Shown piece by piece: positions 44,505 to 53,334 of a DNA stretch of 53,385 nucleotides (positions are counted from its first letter, which is position 1; every line of letters starts with the position of its first letter). The DNA is from CAZUZS01 sp964624795 (GTDB taxonomy: Bacteria > Calditrichota > Calditrichia > RBG-13-44-9). The translations under genes and the position numbers were made by a program. The stretch is from contig CAZUZS010000028.1 in assembly GCA_964624795.1 (NCBI GenBank), positions 1-53,385 on the forward strand, written 5' to 3'. Below the pieces are notes generated by a model. The model was not told the origin of the DNA. It worked only from the letters and a program-made list of their open reading frames with translations, and made no database searches.

Positions 44505-45542
44505 ATGCACAATTCAGACCATTCAAACTACAGAAAATTCATTCAGCACATGCCGCAGCAGATAAAGGAATCATTATCGTTTATCGGGCAGGTTGACCTA
44601 CCGGAGATTCCGGCCAATTTGACGAATATAGCTTATTTGGGGATGGGCGGCTCTGCCATCGCCGGAGACATTTTATCCGCTTATTTATTGAACGAAATTC
44701 CCATTCCCTTTTCAGTGTTTCGCAATTACACCCCACCAAAATATGTAGGACCAAACACGCTGGTTTTGGCATCCAGCTATTCAGGAAATACAGAAGAAAC
44801 GCTTTCGGCAGTAAAGGCAGCTCACGAAAAGAAAGCAACAATAATCACGTTATCCAGTGGCGGCGAACTCGCGGATTTTGCCGGGCAGAACAAGATCCCG
44901 CTCATTCGCATTCCGGAAGGTCTGCCTCCCCGGCAGGCATTGGGATATATGTTTTTTCCTTTTCTGCATGTGCTGGAAGGACTCGGCCTGATCCAGTCCC
45001 GCGCCGACGAGATTCAGGAAACCGCGCACATCCTGGAAGAATTGAGCCAGCGAAATGATCCTGCGAACCATCACAGTCCCAGCCTCTGCCGCCAGATTGC
45101 CCAAAAGCTCTACCGGCACACCCCGGTCATTTACAGTGCCGCCGAACCGTTTCATCCGGTTGCTACAAGGTGGCGGAACCAGTTTAGCGAAATCGCCAAA
45201 GTGCTGGCTTTCAGCAACCAGTTCCCCGAAATGAATCACAACGAAATCATGGGGTGGGAGGCACCCACCGATGTGCTCTCGGACTTCGACGTTATTCTGC
45301 TTCGCGATCAGACGGAGACTCCCCGCAACCAAAAACGGCTGGAAATCACCAGAGATATTTTGATGAAGAAGCATATCCCCGTTTTTGAGATCTTCGGTGA
45401 AGGCAGCAGCTTGCTGGCGCGCCTGTTTTCCCAAATTTACATGGGAGACTGGGTTAGCTATCACCTGGCTTTGCTCTACGGACAGGATCCGCTGGAAATA
45501 AAAAGCATTGATAAACTGAAAAAAATGATGCAGGAAAATTAA
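44505..45542 (+). CDS. Bifunctional phosphoglucose/phosphomannose isomerase
   Basis: The protein has 345 residues with two SIS folds. The first contains YLGMGGSAIAGDILSAY and ASSYSGNTEETLSA, the sugar-phosphate binding loops. The second contains the catalytic stretch PEMNHNEIMGWE with Glu and His. The length and order match the PGI/PMI family that interconverts glucose-6-phosphate or mannose-6-phosphate and fructose-6-phosphate. CAGGAG lies about 6 nt before the ATG. It is followed after 17 nt by a sugar nucleotidyltransferase gene, so the pair probably supplies activated sugars for cell-surface polymers. Confidence 0.93.
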   Translation: MHNSDHSNYRKFIQHMPQQIKESLSFIGQVDLPEIPANLTNIAYLGMGGSAIAGDILSAYLLNEIPIPFSVFRNYTPPKYVGPNTLVLASSYSGNTEETLSAVKAAHEKKATIITLSSGGELADFAGQNKIPLIRIPEGLPPRQALGYMFFPFLHVLEGLGLIQSRADEIQETAHILEELSQRNDPANHHSPSLCRQIAQKLYRHTPVIYSAAEPFHPVATRWRNQFSEIAKVLAFSNQFPEMNHNEIMGWEAPTDVLSDFDVILLRDQTETPRNQKRLEITRDILMKKHIPVFEIFGEGSSLLARLFSQIYMGDWVSYHLALLYGQDPLEIKSIDKLKKMMQEN

Positions 45543-45559
45543 GAAGCGACGGAGGGAAA

Positions 45560-46543
45560 ATGAAGGCAATAATACCTGTCGCAGGCTTCGGCACGCGCAT
45601 GCGGCCCCACACGCTGACCCACCCAAAAGTGCTTCTCCCGGTGGCCAATAAACCGATGATCGCTCACATCGTCGAAAAGCTCCTCGAAGATGGGGTTGAT
45701 GAACTCGTGTTCGTTGTCGGCCATCTGGGAGAGGAGATTGAAAAATATATCCGAGAGACCTTCCCGGTGAAATCGCACTTCCTGGAACAGACCGAGTTTC
45801 TGGGCCTGGGCCACGCCATATACACGGCGCGGGAATTCCTTGCAGAGGAACCGGTTATTATCGTTCTGGGCGACACAATTTATGATGTGAAATTGAAGGA
45901 GGTTTTGCACGGAAAACACCACTCCCTTGGAGTGAAAATTGTGGAGAATCCCGCCCGGTTTGGAGTAGCAGTTCTGGACGAAAAGAATTTTATTACAAAG
46001 CTGGTTGAGAAGCCGAAAAAACCGGTGTCCAATCTGGCACTGGTGGGGCTCTATTTCTTGACAAACGGCACTGTTTTGGAAAAGGCACTGGCAGAACTCA
46101 TCGCCAGGAATATCCGCACAAAAAACGAATATCAGCTTACCGATGCTTTGCAGGTCATGATTGAACACGGTGAAAAAATCACCACTTTCCCGGTGGAAGG
46201 ATGGTACGACTGCGGGAAACCGGAAACCTTATTGGAAACCAACGGCATCATTTTGCAGCGTGATTTTGGGGACGCAGACTACAGCTTTGAAAACAGTGTG
46301 ATCATTCCGCCTGTGTATATTCCGCCGGATGCAAAAATCAGGAACGCCATCATCGGTCCCAACGTCACTGTCGGAAAGGAATGCCGGATCGAGAATGCGA
46401 TCGTCAAAAATACCATTCTGGGCAGCGGGACGGTAATTCAGCAGATAAGTTTGCACGATTCCCTGATCGGCGATTTTGCGGAAGTCAAAGGAAAATCAAA
46501 GAATGTGAATCTCGGCGATTATTCACAGCTCGACTTCGAATAG
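45560..46543 (+). CDS. Sugar-phosphate nucleotidyltransferase with left-handed beta-helix tail
   Basis: The protein has 327 residues. The N-terminal domain (1-235) begins MKAIIPVAGFGTRMRPHTL, with the nucleotide-binding GxGTRxRP motif, followed by HPKVLLPVANKPMI and ILGDTIYD, the metal-binding Asp. EGWYDCGKPETLLETN is typical of glucose-1-phosphate thymidylyl- or mannose-1-phosphate guanylyltransferase-like enzymes. Residues about 250-325 form left-handed beta-helix repeats (IIGPNVTVGKEC, AIVKNTILGSGTVI). The exact sugar and nucleotide cannot be read from sequence. GGAGG lies 8 nt before the ATG. It is cotranscribed with the isomerase. Confidence 0.92.
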   Translation: MKAIIPVAGFGTRMRPHTLTHPKVLLPVANKPMIAHIVEKLLEDGVDELVFVVGHLGEEIEKYIRETFPVKSHFLEQTEFLGLGHAIYTAREFLAEEPVIIVLGDTIYDVKLKEVLHGKHHSLGVKIVENPARFGVAVLDEKNFITKLVEKPKKPVSNLALVGLYFLTNGTVLEKALAELIARNIRTKNEYQLTDALQVMIEHGEKITTFPVEGWYDCGKPETLLETNGIILQRDFGDADYSFENSVIIPPVYIPPDAKIRNAIIGPNVTVGKECRIENAIVKNTILGSGTVIQQISLHDSLIGDFAEVKGKSKNVNLGDYSQLDFE

Positions 46544-46593
46544 ACCAGGCCAAACCCTGGCATTCTTCAAAATATAAAAGACACTCATTTATG

Positions 46594-46625
46594 CCGGGCG
46601 CTTTGTCGATGATTCATTTGCCCGG
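46594..46625 (+). promoter_or_regulatory. Candidate structured leader element upstream of metK
   Basis: CCGGGC (46594-46599) pairs with GCCCGG (46620-46625), closing a 20-nt loop, about 150 nt before metK. metK leaders often carry SAM-sensing RNAs, but I do not recognise a known class here. No terminator or sequestered ribosome site is clear. Confidence 0.25.
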
Positions 46626-46779
46626 GGATGAAGGTATAAAACCAAGCGAAGCTTTTCTGATTACCGGCAGCAGCACGCTGTCATAACTTACAGCAGGATG
46701 TTAAAATTCTTACTTTCCCCTTGAAGGATTTCGAATAAAATAAGCGATAAAAAAACATATCAAACAGCAGGAGAAATTC

Positions 46780-47916
46780 ATGAGCAATTTTTCTTTTTCA
46801 TCGGAATCTGTGACGGAAGGACATCCGGATAAGATCGCCGACCAGATTTCCGATGCAATACTCGACGCCATTTTAGCCAAAGACCCCTTTGGCAGGGTGG
46901 CATGTGAGACTTTCATCAGCAATGGTCTGGTGTTTGTTGGCGGCGAAATTTCGTGTGAATGCTACGTGGACATCCCGGCCATTGTACGGGAAACGGTGCG
47001 CGAGATTGGCTACACCGAACCGCAGTACGGATTTGATTACGAATCCTGTGCGGTGTTAACTAACATCAATCAACAGTCGCTGGACATCGCGATTGGAGTG
47101 GACCGCGCCGGGGCCGGCGACCAGGGAATGATGTTCGGTTACGCAACATCGGATACCGAGGAATTAATGCCGATGCCCATCATGCTGGCCCACAAACTGA
47201 CCATGCGGCTTAGCGAGCTGCGTCGCAAGAAGGTCTTGCCCTATCTCCGCCCGGACGGAAAATCGCAGGTGACGGTGCGCTACGAAGACAACAAACCGGT
47301 GGCGGTAGAAAAGGTGGTAATTGCGGTGAATCACGACGCGGATGTGGAAATGAAAACACTCCGGGAGCACATCATTGAAAATGCCATTCACCATGTAATT
47401 CCGGAGAAACTGCGCAACGGTAATATTGAATACCTGATCAATCCCACCGGGCGTTTTGTGGTGGGTGGTCCTAAAGCGGATACCGGTCTTACCGGGCGCA
47501 AAATAATTGTGGATACCTACGGGGGCGCCTACTACCACGGCGGCGGCTGTTTCAGCGGGAAAGACCCCACCAAGGTGGACCGGTCTGCATCATACTTTTC
47601 ACGGTATGCGGCAAAGAATGTGGTGAAGGCCGGTCTGGCGGAACGCTGCGGCATCCAGGTGGCGTATGCCATTGGGGTGGCAGAACCGGTTAGCCTGATG
47701 GTGGAAACTTTTGGCACCGGCAAACTGCCCGACGAAAAGATTGCCGAGATTCTGCGCAAGGTATTTAATTTCACCCCGGCAGGAATGATGAATACCCTTG
47801 ATCTCCACCGCCCGGTTTACAAAAAAACGGCCGCGTTCGGCCACTTTGGTCGAAAAGATAAAGACTTTACCTGGGAAAACACCGACAAAGTTAAGGAGCT
47901 ACAGAAGTATTTGTGA
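46780..47916 (+). CDS. metK: S-adenosylmethionine synthase
   Basis: The protein has 378 residues, normal for the family. It has the N-terminal motif ESVTEGHPDKIADQISDA (Mg and methionine site), GAGDQGMMFGYA (the MetK signature) and GGGCFSGKDPTKVDRSA, the phosphate-binding P-loop, with Cys where most enzymes have Ala. It makes SAM from methionine and ATP. AGCAGGAGA lies 7 nt before the ATG. The leader of about 235 nt is long enough to hold a regulatory RNA. A strong terminator follows 70 nt after the stop, so it is probably monocistronic or the end of a transcript. Confidence 0.97.
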   Translation: MSNFSFSSESVTEGHPDKIADQISDAILDAILAKDPFGRVACETFISNGLVFVGGEISCECYVDIPAIVRETVREIGYTEPQYGFDYESCAVLTNINQQSLDIAIGVDRAGAGDQGMMFGYATSDTEELMPMPIMLAHKLTMRLSELRRKKVLPYLRPDGKSQVTVRYEDNKPVAVEKVVIAVNHDADVEMKTLREHIIENAIHHVIPEKLRNGNIEYLINPTGRFVVGGPKADTGLTGRKIIVDTYGGAYYHGGGCFSGKDPTKVDRSASYFSRYAAKNVVKAGLAERCGIQVAYAIGVAEPVSLMVETFGTGKLPDEKIAEILRKVFNFTPAGMMNTLDLHRPVYKKTAAFGHFGRKDKDFTWENTDKVKELQKYL

Positions 47917-47986
47917 TGCAAGCTGGCTAGTATCCGGCAATATATTGTGGCCTTAGGCTTCGGCCTTATCAACCGCATCCCCTTGC

Positions 47987-48020
47987 CCCCCTTTTCCACC
48001 AGGAGAAGGGGGTTTTATTT
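47987..48020 (+). terminator. Rho-independent terminator after metK
   Basis: CCCCCTTTTCC (47987-47997) and GGAGAAGGGGG (48002-48012) form an 11-bp stem (one G-T pair) with loop ACCA, followed by TTTTATTT. The sequence resembles the C-rich palindromes near 52.7 and 53.35 kb, so it may be a diverged copy of that repeat now serving as a terminator. Confidence 0.8.
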
Positions 48021-48195
48021 CCGATGAACTTTCCAACGAGGATGGGAAATGGAGTTGACCTTTTGCAGACAATTACCAAATCAAAATCATGGTATCCACA
48101 CAACAGAATACCTCCGTTCCCTTTTTCACATCATGTTGTAAAACAACCCAAAAAATACTATATTCCACCAAAATAAAGAGACCGGAGAAATAACG

Positions 48196-48597
48196 GTGGA
48201 TGACAAAAGAATTGCTTTGCTTAAAGCGATGGGCTACCCGGACAAAGCCATCGATTTTATACTGAACAAGACAAACGTCGGTGAGTTGGAAAAAGCTTCC
48301 ATTTCTGCAAAGGAGCAGGGTACCTGTGGTGATATTATGATCCTGCACCTGGATATTCAAGATGAAGTAATCCGCGAAGCGCGCTATGATTACATTGGCT
48401 GCGCCGGTTTGCAGGCTGCGGCATCCGCCCTTACCGAAATGATAAGGAATGTGCCGCTCGCCGAGGCACAGAAAATCGAGTCGAAAGATATTCTTGATTA
48501 CCTCGGCGGACTTCCCCAGCAAAAGCATGAGTGCGCACTGCTGGCCAGCAACACGCTGAAAAGAGCGCTAAAGGATTATGCCGCCGAAACTGTCTGA
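48196..48597 (+). CDS. Iron-sulphur cluster scaffold protein, IscU/NifU N-terminal type
   Basis: The protein has 133 residues. The three conserved cysteines of the IscU family are visible in GTCGDIMILHL, YIGCAGLQAAASAL and KHECALLASNTLKRAL. The Asp after the first Cys (CGD) is the conserved ligand-exchange residue. It assembles Fe-S clusters with a cysteine desulphurase, which is not in the window. The start is GTG at 48196, with GGAG 8 nt upstream. The first 25 residues (LLKAMGYPDKAIDFILNK) form an extra helix not seen in classical IscU, typical of a variant group. It is flanked by unrelated genes. Confidence 0.88.
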   Translation: MDDKRIALLKAMGYPDKAIDFILNKTNVGELEKASISAKEQGTCGDIMILHLDIQDEVIREARYDYIGCAGLQAAASALTEMIRNVPLAEAQKIESKDILDYLGGLPQQKHECALLASNTLKRALKDYAAETV

Positions 48598-48695
48598 ACA
48601 GCATAGATCGGCGGTCTTCCCCCTTCATTTTAATTAACCAGAAAAAAAACATTGTTCCCTCCTGCAAGCTTTTCGCTCCCGGGAAGGAAGGTTTC

Positions 48696-49076
48696 TCACA
48701 GGCTCACCGGCCAATGCGAGAAATACATTAACATTAAGAGTGCCCCGAAAAGCGCCATATTTTTGGTAAAATTCACTTTCTGCATGGCTTTTTGTTGTGG
48801 ATCGTCGACTGTCCAGAAATCATGCATTTTGAAAGAGACGCCAGCCAGGAAAACCTCCAATATGATAATTCCAATAATTATGAACACCCCAAACAGAATA
48901 CTCAATCCACCAAGTAGCAGCATAAAACCGGTGAAGCCAACTGCAAAACGCGGAAGCGGCACCCCTTTGATGCCGGCAAAACCGCTCATTCTTTCTAAAT
49001 CTGCAAGGTGGTGAAATGCATTATATACAAAAAACAATCCTAAAATTATTCTTCCGGTCATGAAAAAAACGACCAT
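48696..49076 (-). CDS. DoxX family membrane protein
   Basis: The protein has 126 residues with four predicted helices. MTGRIILGLFFVYNAFHHL in the first helix and ILEVFLAGVSFKMHDFW near the third match the DoxX family of small quinone- or thiol-linked membrane proteins. I chose the ATG at 49076 because GGGAGG lies 8 nt upstream; the frame is open to 49130. It is convergent with the scaffold gene and divergent from the CheB/CheR fusion. A redox role is family-level inference and not specific here. Confidence 0.85.
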   Translation of the reverse strand: MVVFFMTGRIILGLFFVYNAFHHLADLERMSGFAGIKGVPLPRFAVGFTGFMLLLGGLSILFGVFIIIGIIILEVFLAGVSFKMHDFWTVDDPQQKAMQKVNFTKNMALFGALLMLMYFSHWPVSL

Positions 49077-49486
49077 CTCTCCTTCCTCCCTTTTTACAGT
49101 ATTTGTAACCTCCACAACAATCTTTGACATGCTTTACACACCAAACATTCCAAAAAGTTCTGCCCGCTCAAGGAACCTCCCCTGACAGACTTAAGGACCG
49201 CAGGGAAGCATATCATACGATTTTTATGGACGGAACCAAATCGCCGGATTGGGGACGGTTCTGACAGCAAGCGATACTGGCCCGATCCCATGATATTTAT
49301 TTGCCCGTGCCATGAACTTGAATATCAGCATAATTTATCGTACATTCGAATTGGTTTTATAATCGGCTGTTACGGATGTTCTGATTGGGTGGTAATTTTC
49401 CATTAACTGCATTAGCCTCAGCGAAAATGAGTCGCACAAGAATTCATCGCAGTTTTTTTATAAATGCAAATTTTTAGGGGGTACCC
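49077..49486. other. Divergent intergenic region
   Basis: This lies between the DoxX gene (minus) and the CheB/CheR fusion (plus). It should hold both promoters. I see no gene, repeat or regulatory RNA I can name. Confidence 0.5.
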
Positions 49487-52477
49487 ATGCCCGAAGAAAA
49501 AAAGAGTGGTAAGAACAAGGGAAAAAATCAAAAAAAGGAGGATTCCCCCTCGCTTGATGAAGAAACGAGGCAAGAAAGTTCATCCGTTCCCAAGAGGAAG
49601 AAATTTTATATTGTTGGAATCGGAGCTTCTGCCGGCGGCCTGGAATCTTTGGAGCAATTTTTCAGCAAACTTCCGGAAAAAAGCCGAATGGCGTTTGTGC
49701 TGATCCAGCACCTGGAACCGCATCACAAGAGCATTCTGCCGGAATTGATTCAAAAATCCGCCAGTATCAAGGTCATTCAGGTAGAAGATGGGGTGAAGGT
49801 AAAACCCAATACCGCTTATGTTATACCACCCAATAAATACCTGTCAATTCACGATGGTGCATTGCGGCTGACGGAATTTTCGGCAGAGAGAACGTCGCGG
49901 CTGCCGGTTGACCACTTTTTCAATTCGCTGGCGGAAGACCAGGGGGAAAAGGCCATTGGCATCATCTTTTCCGGGATGGGAACCGATGGGACAAAAGGTT
50001 TCAAATCCATAAAAAATGAATCGGGCATGACCATGGCACAGGACCCGCTGTCTGCCAAATACGACAGCATGCCGCGAAGTGCCATCGATGCCGGGTATGT
50101 CGATTATATTATGCCACCGGAAGAAATGCCCGAACAACTGCTCAGCTATGTCGACCCCCACCTTATCACGTCCCCGGAAATTATTGAAAGTGAGAGAGAG
50201 AAGAGCCCCGATTCGCTGCGAAAGATATTTGCGCTGCTGCAATTAAAAACCGGCCACGATCTTTCTTCCTATAAGCACAGCACTATCTATCGCCGCATAG
50301 ACAGAAGAATGAACATTCACCAGATCGAGAAAATTTCCCAATATATACGGTATCTGCATCAGAATCCGGATGAGGTGAATAGTCTTTTCAAAGAACTGCT
50401 GATCGGAGTAACCAGCTTTTTCAGGGATCCGGAAGCGTTTGAGGTTTTGAAAAACGAGGTATTCCCGCGATATTTCGAAAATAATAAAACCGGCAATGTC
50501 CGGATATGGGTTCCCGGCTGCTCTTCCGGAGAGGAAGCCTATTCCATGGCTATTATTCTGCGAGAATTTATGAACGACTATGGGCAAAATTTTTCCGTTC
50601 AAATATTTGCCACCGATATCGATGAGGAAGCTATAAATATCGCCCGGCCGGGTGTTTATTCCAATAATATTTCAGCCGATATCGATGAAGTTCGTCTCAG
50701 AAGATACTTTATCAAAAAGGAGAATCTATTCCAGGTCAGGAAGGAAATCCGTGAAATGCTGGTGTTTGCGCCGCAGGATATCATAAAAGATCCGCCCTTT
50801 ACGAAACTGGATATTCTCAGTTGCCGGAACCTGCTCATATACCTGAATTCGGATCTGCAAAAGAAACTGCTCCCGCTGTTCCACTACAGCCTGAAACCGC
50901 GAAGCATACTTTTGCTGGGGTCCTCCGAGACCATCGGGAATTATACCGATCTGTTCAAAACAATAGATAAAAAATGGAAAATCTTTGAACGGCGGGAAAC
51001 ACCCCTCAACCGCACCCAGGTGGAATTTCCCATTAATTCCCGGCGTTATGATGACGCGGGTGTTCGGGAAGAGAAACGCGGCGGGGCCCCGACAAATCAG
51101 TTGGCAGAAAGAATTTTATTGAACAGCTTCACGCCGCCATCGGTGATCATCAACGAGGGTGGCGAGATCCTTTATTTTCATGGTAAAACCGGCAAATACC
51201 TGGAACATCCGCAGGGTGAGGCGAGGCTCAATATTTTTGAGATGGCGCATGGCAGGCTGAAATTGGAATTGACCACTGCAATTCGCAAAGCCATCACCGA
51301 AAAAAAGGCAATCGAATATGATAATCTCCTGCTGAAAGGGAGCAATGAACCGCTAACTATCAAATTATGGGTGAAGCCGGTACAGACCCACAGGTTATTG
51401 GTGGTTTCATTCGAAGAAAAAACAGATCAAAAAAAGGGAAAAGCCCCTAAGGAAAAGAAGAAAATCGCGCAGCGGGACAATGAAGAAGTGGAGGCGCTGA
51501 AAAAAGAATTGAGCAACACCAGGGAAAACCTGCAATCGACCATCGAGGAGTTGGAAACTTCCAACGAAGAGTTAAAATCACTCAACGAGGAGCTGCAATC
51601 GACCAATGAGGAGCTGCACAGTTCCAACGAAGAGCTGGAGACCTCCCGCGAAGAGCTGCAATCGCTGAATGAAGAGCTGGTTACCATTAATGCCGAATAC
51701 CAGGGCAAAAACGAAGAGCTGGGCAAAGCCAACAACGACATGAAGAACCTTTTCGATAGTATGGAAATCGCCACAATCTTCCTCGATAATGAGCTCCGCA
51801 TAAAGAGCTTCACCAGCGACGCCTCAAAAATCATAAACCTCATCGCCTCCGATGTGGGAAGACCAATCCAGCATATCGTTACAAATTTGAAATATGACCG
51901 AGTGGTGGAGGACGCTACCCGGGTGATGAAAAAGCTGACCGCTTTCGAAGAAGAGGTCGAAACAAAAAAAGGACACTGGTACCTGATGCGGATTTTGCCA
52001 TACCGCACATTGGAGAACGCCATTGGTGGAATTATCATAACCTTCATCGACGTTCATGCACAGAAGACCTTAGCCCAGGAGATGGAGCGGCTGAGCATTG
52101 AGGCAATCAAGGCCAGGACTTACTCGGACGGCATCATTGACACACTGCGCGAGTCGTTGCTGGTACTGGACGAGAAATTGCGGGTCGTTTCGGCCAACCG
52201 TTCCTTTTACAAAACATTTGGTGTTACTACCGCACAGACCGAAAACCGTTTGATTTTTGAGCTGGGTAGCAGCGAATTGGACATTCCCTCGCTGCGCCGG
52301 TTACTGAACGAGGTATTGAAGCAGAACAAGGTTTTTAACGATTACCAGTTCGAGCATGAGTTCCCTGGCATCGGATATAGAAAGCTGGTGCTGAACGCCC
52401 GCAGAATTGTGTATGAAAAGGCCCCCCACGACTCGACGCAGATTCTGTTAGCAATCGATGATGTGACGGAACGGTAG
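49487..52477 (+). CDS. CheB-CheR fusion with coiled coil and two PAS domains
   Basis: The protein has 996 residues. A charged N-terminal tail (1-38) precedes a CheB methylesterase domain (40-225) with the triad Ser49 (GIGASAGG), His75 (LIQHLEP) and Asp167 (GMGTDG). CheR follows (about 240-510), with the N-terminal helical part (IYRRIDRRM, SLFKELLIGVTSFFRD) and the SAM site VPGCSSGEEAYSMAI. A strong coiled coil (about 660-755) of SNEEL/SLNEEL heptads leads to PAS1 (about 765-870) and PAS2 (about 880-996). It stops after DDVTER, where many relatives continue into a histidine kinase. No receiver precedes CheB. AGGGGGT lies 4 nt before the ATG. No chemoreceptor or other che gene is in the window, so its substrate is unknown. 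Confidence 0.95.
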   Translation: MPEEKKSGKNKGKNQKKEDSPSLDEETRQESSSVPKRKKFYIVGIGASAGGLESLEQFFSKLPEKSRMAFVLIQHLEPHHKSILPELIQKSASIKVIQVEDGVKVKPNTAYVIPPNKYLSIHDGALRLTEFSAERTSRLPVDHFFNSLAEDQGEKAIGIIFSGMGTDGTKGFKSIKNESGMTMAQDPLSAKYDSMPRSAIDAGYVDYIMPPEEMPEQLLSYVDPHLITSPEIIESEREKSPDSLRKIFALLQLKTGHDLSSYKHSTIYRRIDRRMNIHQIEKISQYIRYLHQNPDEVNSLFKELLIGVTSFFRDPEAFEVLKNEVFPRYFENNKTGNVRIWVPGCSSGEEAYSMAIILREFMNDYGQNFSVQIFATDIDEEAINIARPGVYSNNISADIDEVRLRRYFIKKENLFQVRKEIREMLVFAPQDIIKDPPFTKLDILSCRNLLIYLNSDLQKKLLPLFHYSLKPRSILLLGSSETIGNYTDLFKTIDKKWKIFERRETPLNRTQVEFPINSRRYDDAGVREEKRGGAPTNQLAERILLNSFTPPSVIINEGGEILYFHGKTGKYLEHPQGEARLNIFEMAHGRLKLELTTAIRKAITEKKAIEYDNLLLKGSNEPLTIKLWVKPVQTHRLLVVSFEEKTDQKKGKAPKEKKKIAQRDNEEVEALKKELSNTRENLQSTIEELETSNEELKSLNEELQSTNEELHSSNEELETSREELQSLNEELVTINAEYQGKNEELGKANNDMKNLFDSMEIATIFLDNELRIKSFTSDASKIINLIASDVGRPIQHIVTNLKYDRVVEDATRVMKKLTAFEEEVETKKGHWYLMRILPYRTLENAIGGIIITFIDVHAQKTLAQEMERLSIEAIKARTYSDGIIDTLRESLLVLDEKLRVVSANRSFYKTFGVTTAQTENRLIFELGSSELDIPSLRRLLNEVLKQNKVFNDYQFEHEFPGIGYRKLVLNARRIVYEKAPHDSTQILLAIDDVTER
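51541..51735 (+). repeat. 21-nt repeats encoding coiled-coil heptads
   Basis: Within the CheB/CheR fusion gene, near-identical 21-nt units encode seven-residue blocks of the type SNEELxS or LNEELQS, about nine in a row. This is an internal coding repeat and could vary in number by slippage. Confidence 0.8.
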
Positions 52478-52523
52478 GGGAACGACCTCCGCCCATAGGG
52501 GCTGTCCAAAAAGTCGGGTAATT

Positions 52524-52541
52524 GTCCCGTTAGGAACAAAT
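52524..52541 (+). repeat. Palindromic repeat unit, TTGTCCC/GGAACAA
   Basis: TTGTCCC and GGAACAA form an imperfect palindrome around GTTA. Read as CCCGTTAGG followed by AACAAAT, it resembles the units at 12513-12581 (CCCCGTCAGGGG followed by TGAAAT). It may belong to the same dispersed family. Confidence 0.4.
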
Positions 52542-52711
52542 TGATCGAAGCCCGCTAATTCATGGACGGATAAACGAAATAAGAAATAATATCCCCGCCC
52601 GATTGCGGACGGATGAAAAATGAAAATGAAAAACATGATATTTATCATTTGTCTCCATGGGACAAAATCATTTAAAAAGTTTATCTATGCCGGCAATAAA
52701 TTGCATAAGCT

Positions 52712-52761
52712 CTAACCCACCCCCCGGCCCCTTCCCTCATTCACAAGGGAAGGGGTAACTT
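52712..52761 (+). repeat. C-rich palindromic repeat, copy A
   Basis: It starts CTAACCCACCCC and carries a perfect 10-bp stem CCCCTTCCCT/AGGGAAGGGG (52728-52737 with 52746-52755). It is the same type as copy C after the DUF559 gene. Confidence 0.7.
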
Positions 52762-52818
52762 CGAAAAACGTTTCTGCGATAGTGGAAAGAAACCTGCACA
52801 ATGGCGTAATTCAAAAGT

Positions 52819-52860
52819 CCCCTCCCGGTTGCATCAGGGAGGGGAAAGTGGGGTGGGTAA
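52819..52860 (-). repeat. C-rich palindromic repeat, copy B (inverted)
   Basis: CCCCTCCC/GGGAGGGG (52819-52826 with 52837-52844) is followed by GGGGTGGGTAA (52850-52860), the inverse of the TTACCCACCCC-like start of copies A and C. It faces copy A, so the two form an inverted pair about 150 nt across. Confidence 0.65.
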
Positions 52861-52944
52861 GAATGATCGCTCGTATCAAAGAGAATATTAGAATTTCAAA
52901 GAATCGCCATATTACAATTTGAGACTTTTTGAAAGGGCTTTCTT

Positions 52945-53334
52945 ATGAAGGCAGGCAAATTAGCCCGTCAGGCAGCGCGGGAACTCAGAAAGAATATGAC
53001 CGATGCTGAGAAACTGCTGTGGCTCAAATTGAAAGGCAGACAGTTTATGGGATTGCGATTTTTGCGACAGCATCCAATTTTTTATCTTTATGATAATGAG
53101 AGAAGATTTTTTATTGCTGATTTTTATTGCCATGAGATCCGACTGGTGATCGAACTCGACGGTTCTATTCATATAAAAAAAGAGGATTATGATCAAACGC
53201 GAACCGATTTGCTCGGAATCAAAAACTTGACGGTTATCAGGTTTGCCAATGAAGAAGTTTTAACCGACATGGATAAAGTCCTTCTTAACTTAACGGAAGA
53301 AGTCATAAAATTTAAGGAAGATCATACTTGCTAA
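52945..53334 (+). CDS. DUF559 (Vsr-like nuclease fold) protein
   Basis: The protein has 129 residues. RELRKNMTDAEKLLWLKLKG (about 13-32) is the start of the DUF559 signature, followed by GLRFLRQHPI, FFIADFYCHEIRLVIELDGSIH with the Asp and Glu-x-Asp of a PD-(D/E)XK/Vsr-like site, and NLTVIRFANEEV. All the expected catalytic-type residues are present, so it looks intact. DUF559 proteins are predicted endonucleases of unknown role. GAAAGGG lies about 7 nt before the ATG. The gene is bracketed by palindromic repeats, and its stop codon TAA (53332-53334) is part of the CTAACCC start of copy C. Association with mobile repeats suggests a nomadic gene; that is inference. Confidence 0.9.
   Translation: MKAGKLARQAARELRKNMTDAEKLLWLKLKGRQFMGLRFLRQHPIFYLYDNERRFFIADFYCHEIRLVIELDGSIHIKKEDYDQTRTDLLGIKNLTVIRFANEEVLTDMDKVLLNLTEEVIKFKEDHTC

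Larger units (their letters stand above)
52478..52944. other. Repeat-rich intergenic region upstream of the DUF559 gene
   Basis: No gene is seen. From left to right it holds a CAAAAAGTC sequence (52507-52515), a palindromic unit near 52524-52541, two C/G-rich palindromes (52712-52755 and 52819-52860) and GACTTTTTG (52923-52931), the inverse of the first. It therefore has nested inverted symmetry typical of a decayed or non-coding mobile element. Confidence 0.65.

Noticed and set aside
49487..52477. Frameshifted histidine kinase after the CheB/CheR fusion
   Set aside because: The following 467 nt contain only repeats, with no HisKA or HATPase motif in any frame.
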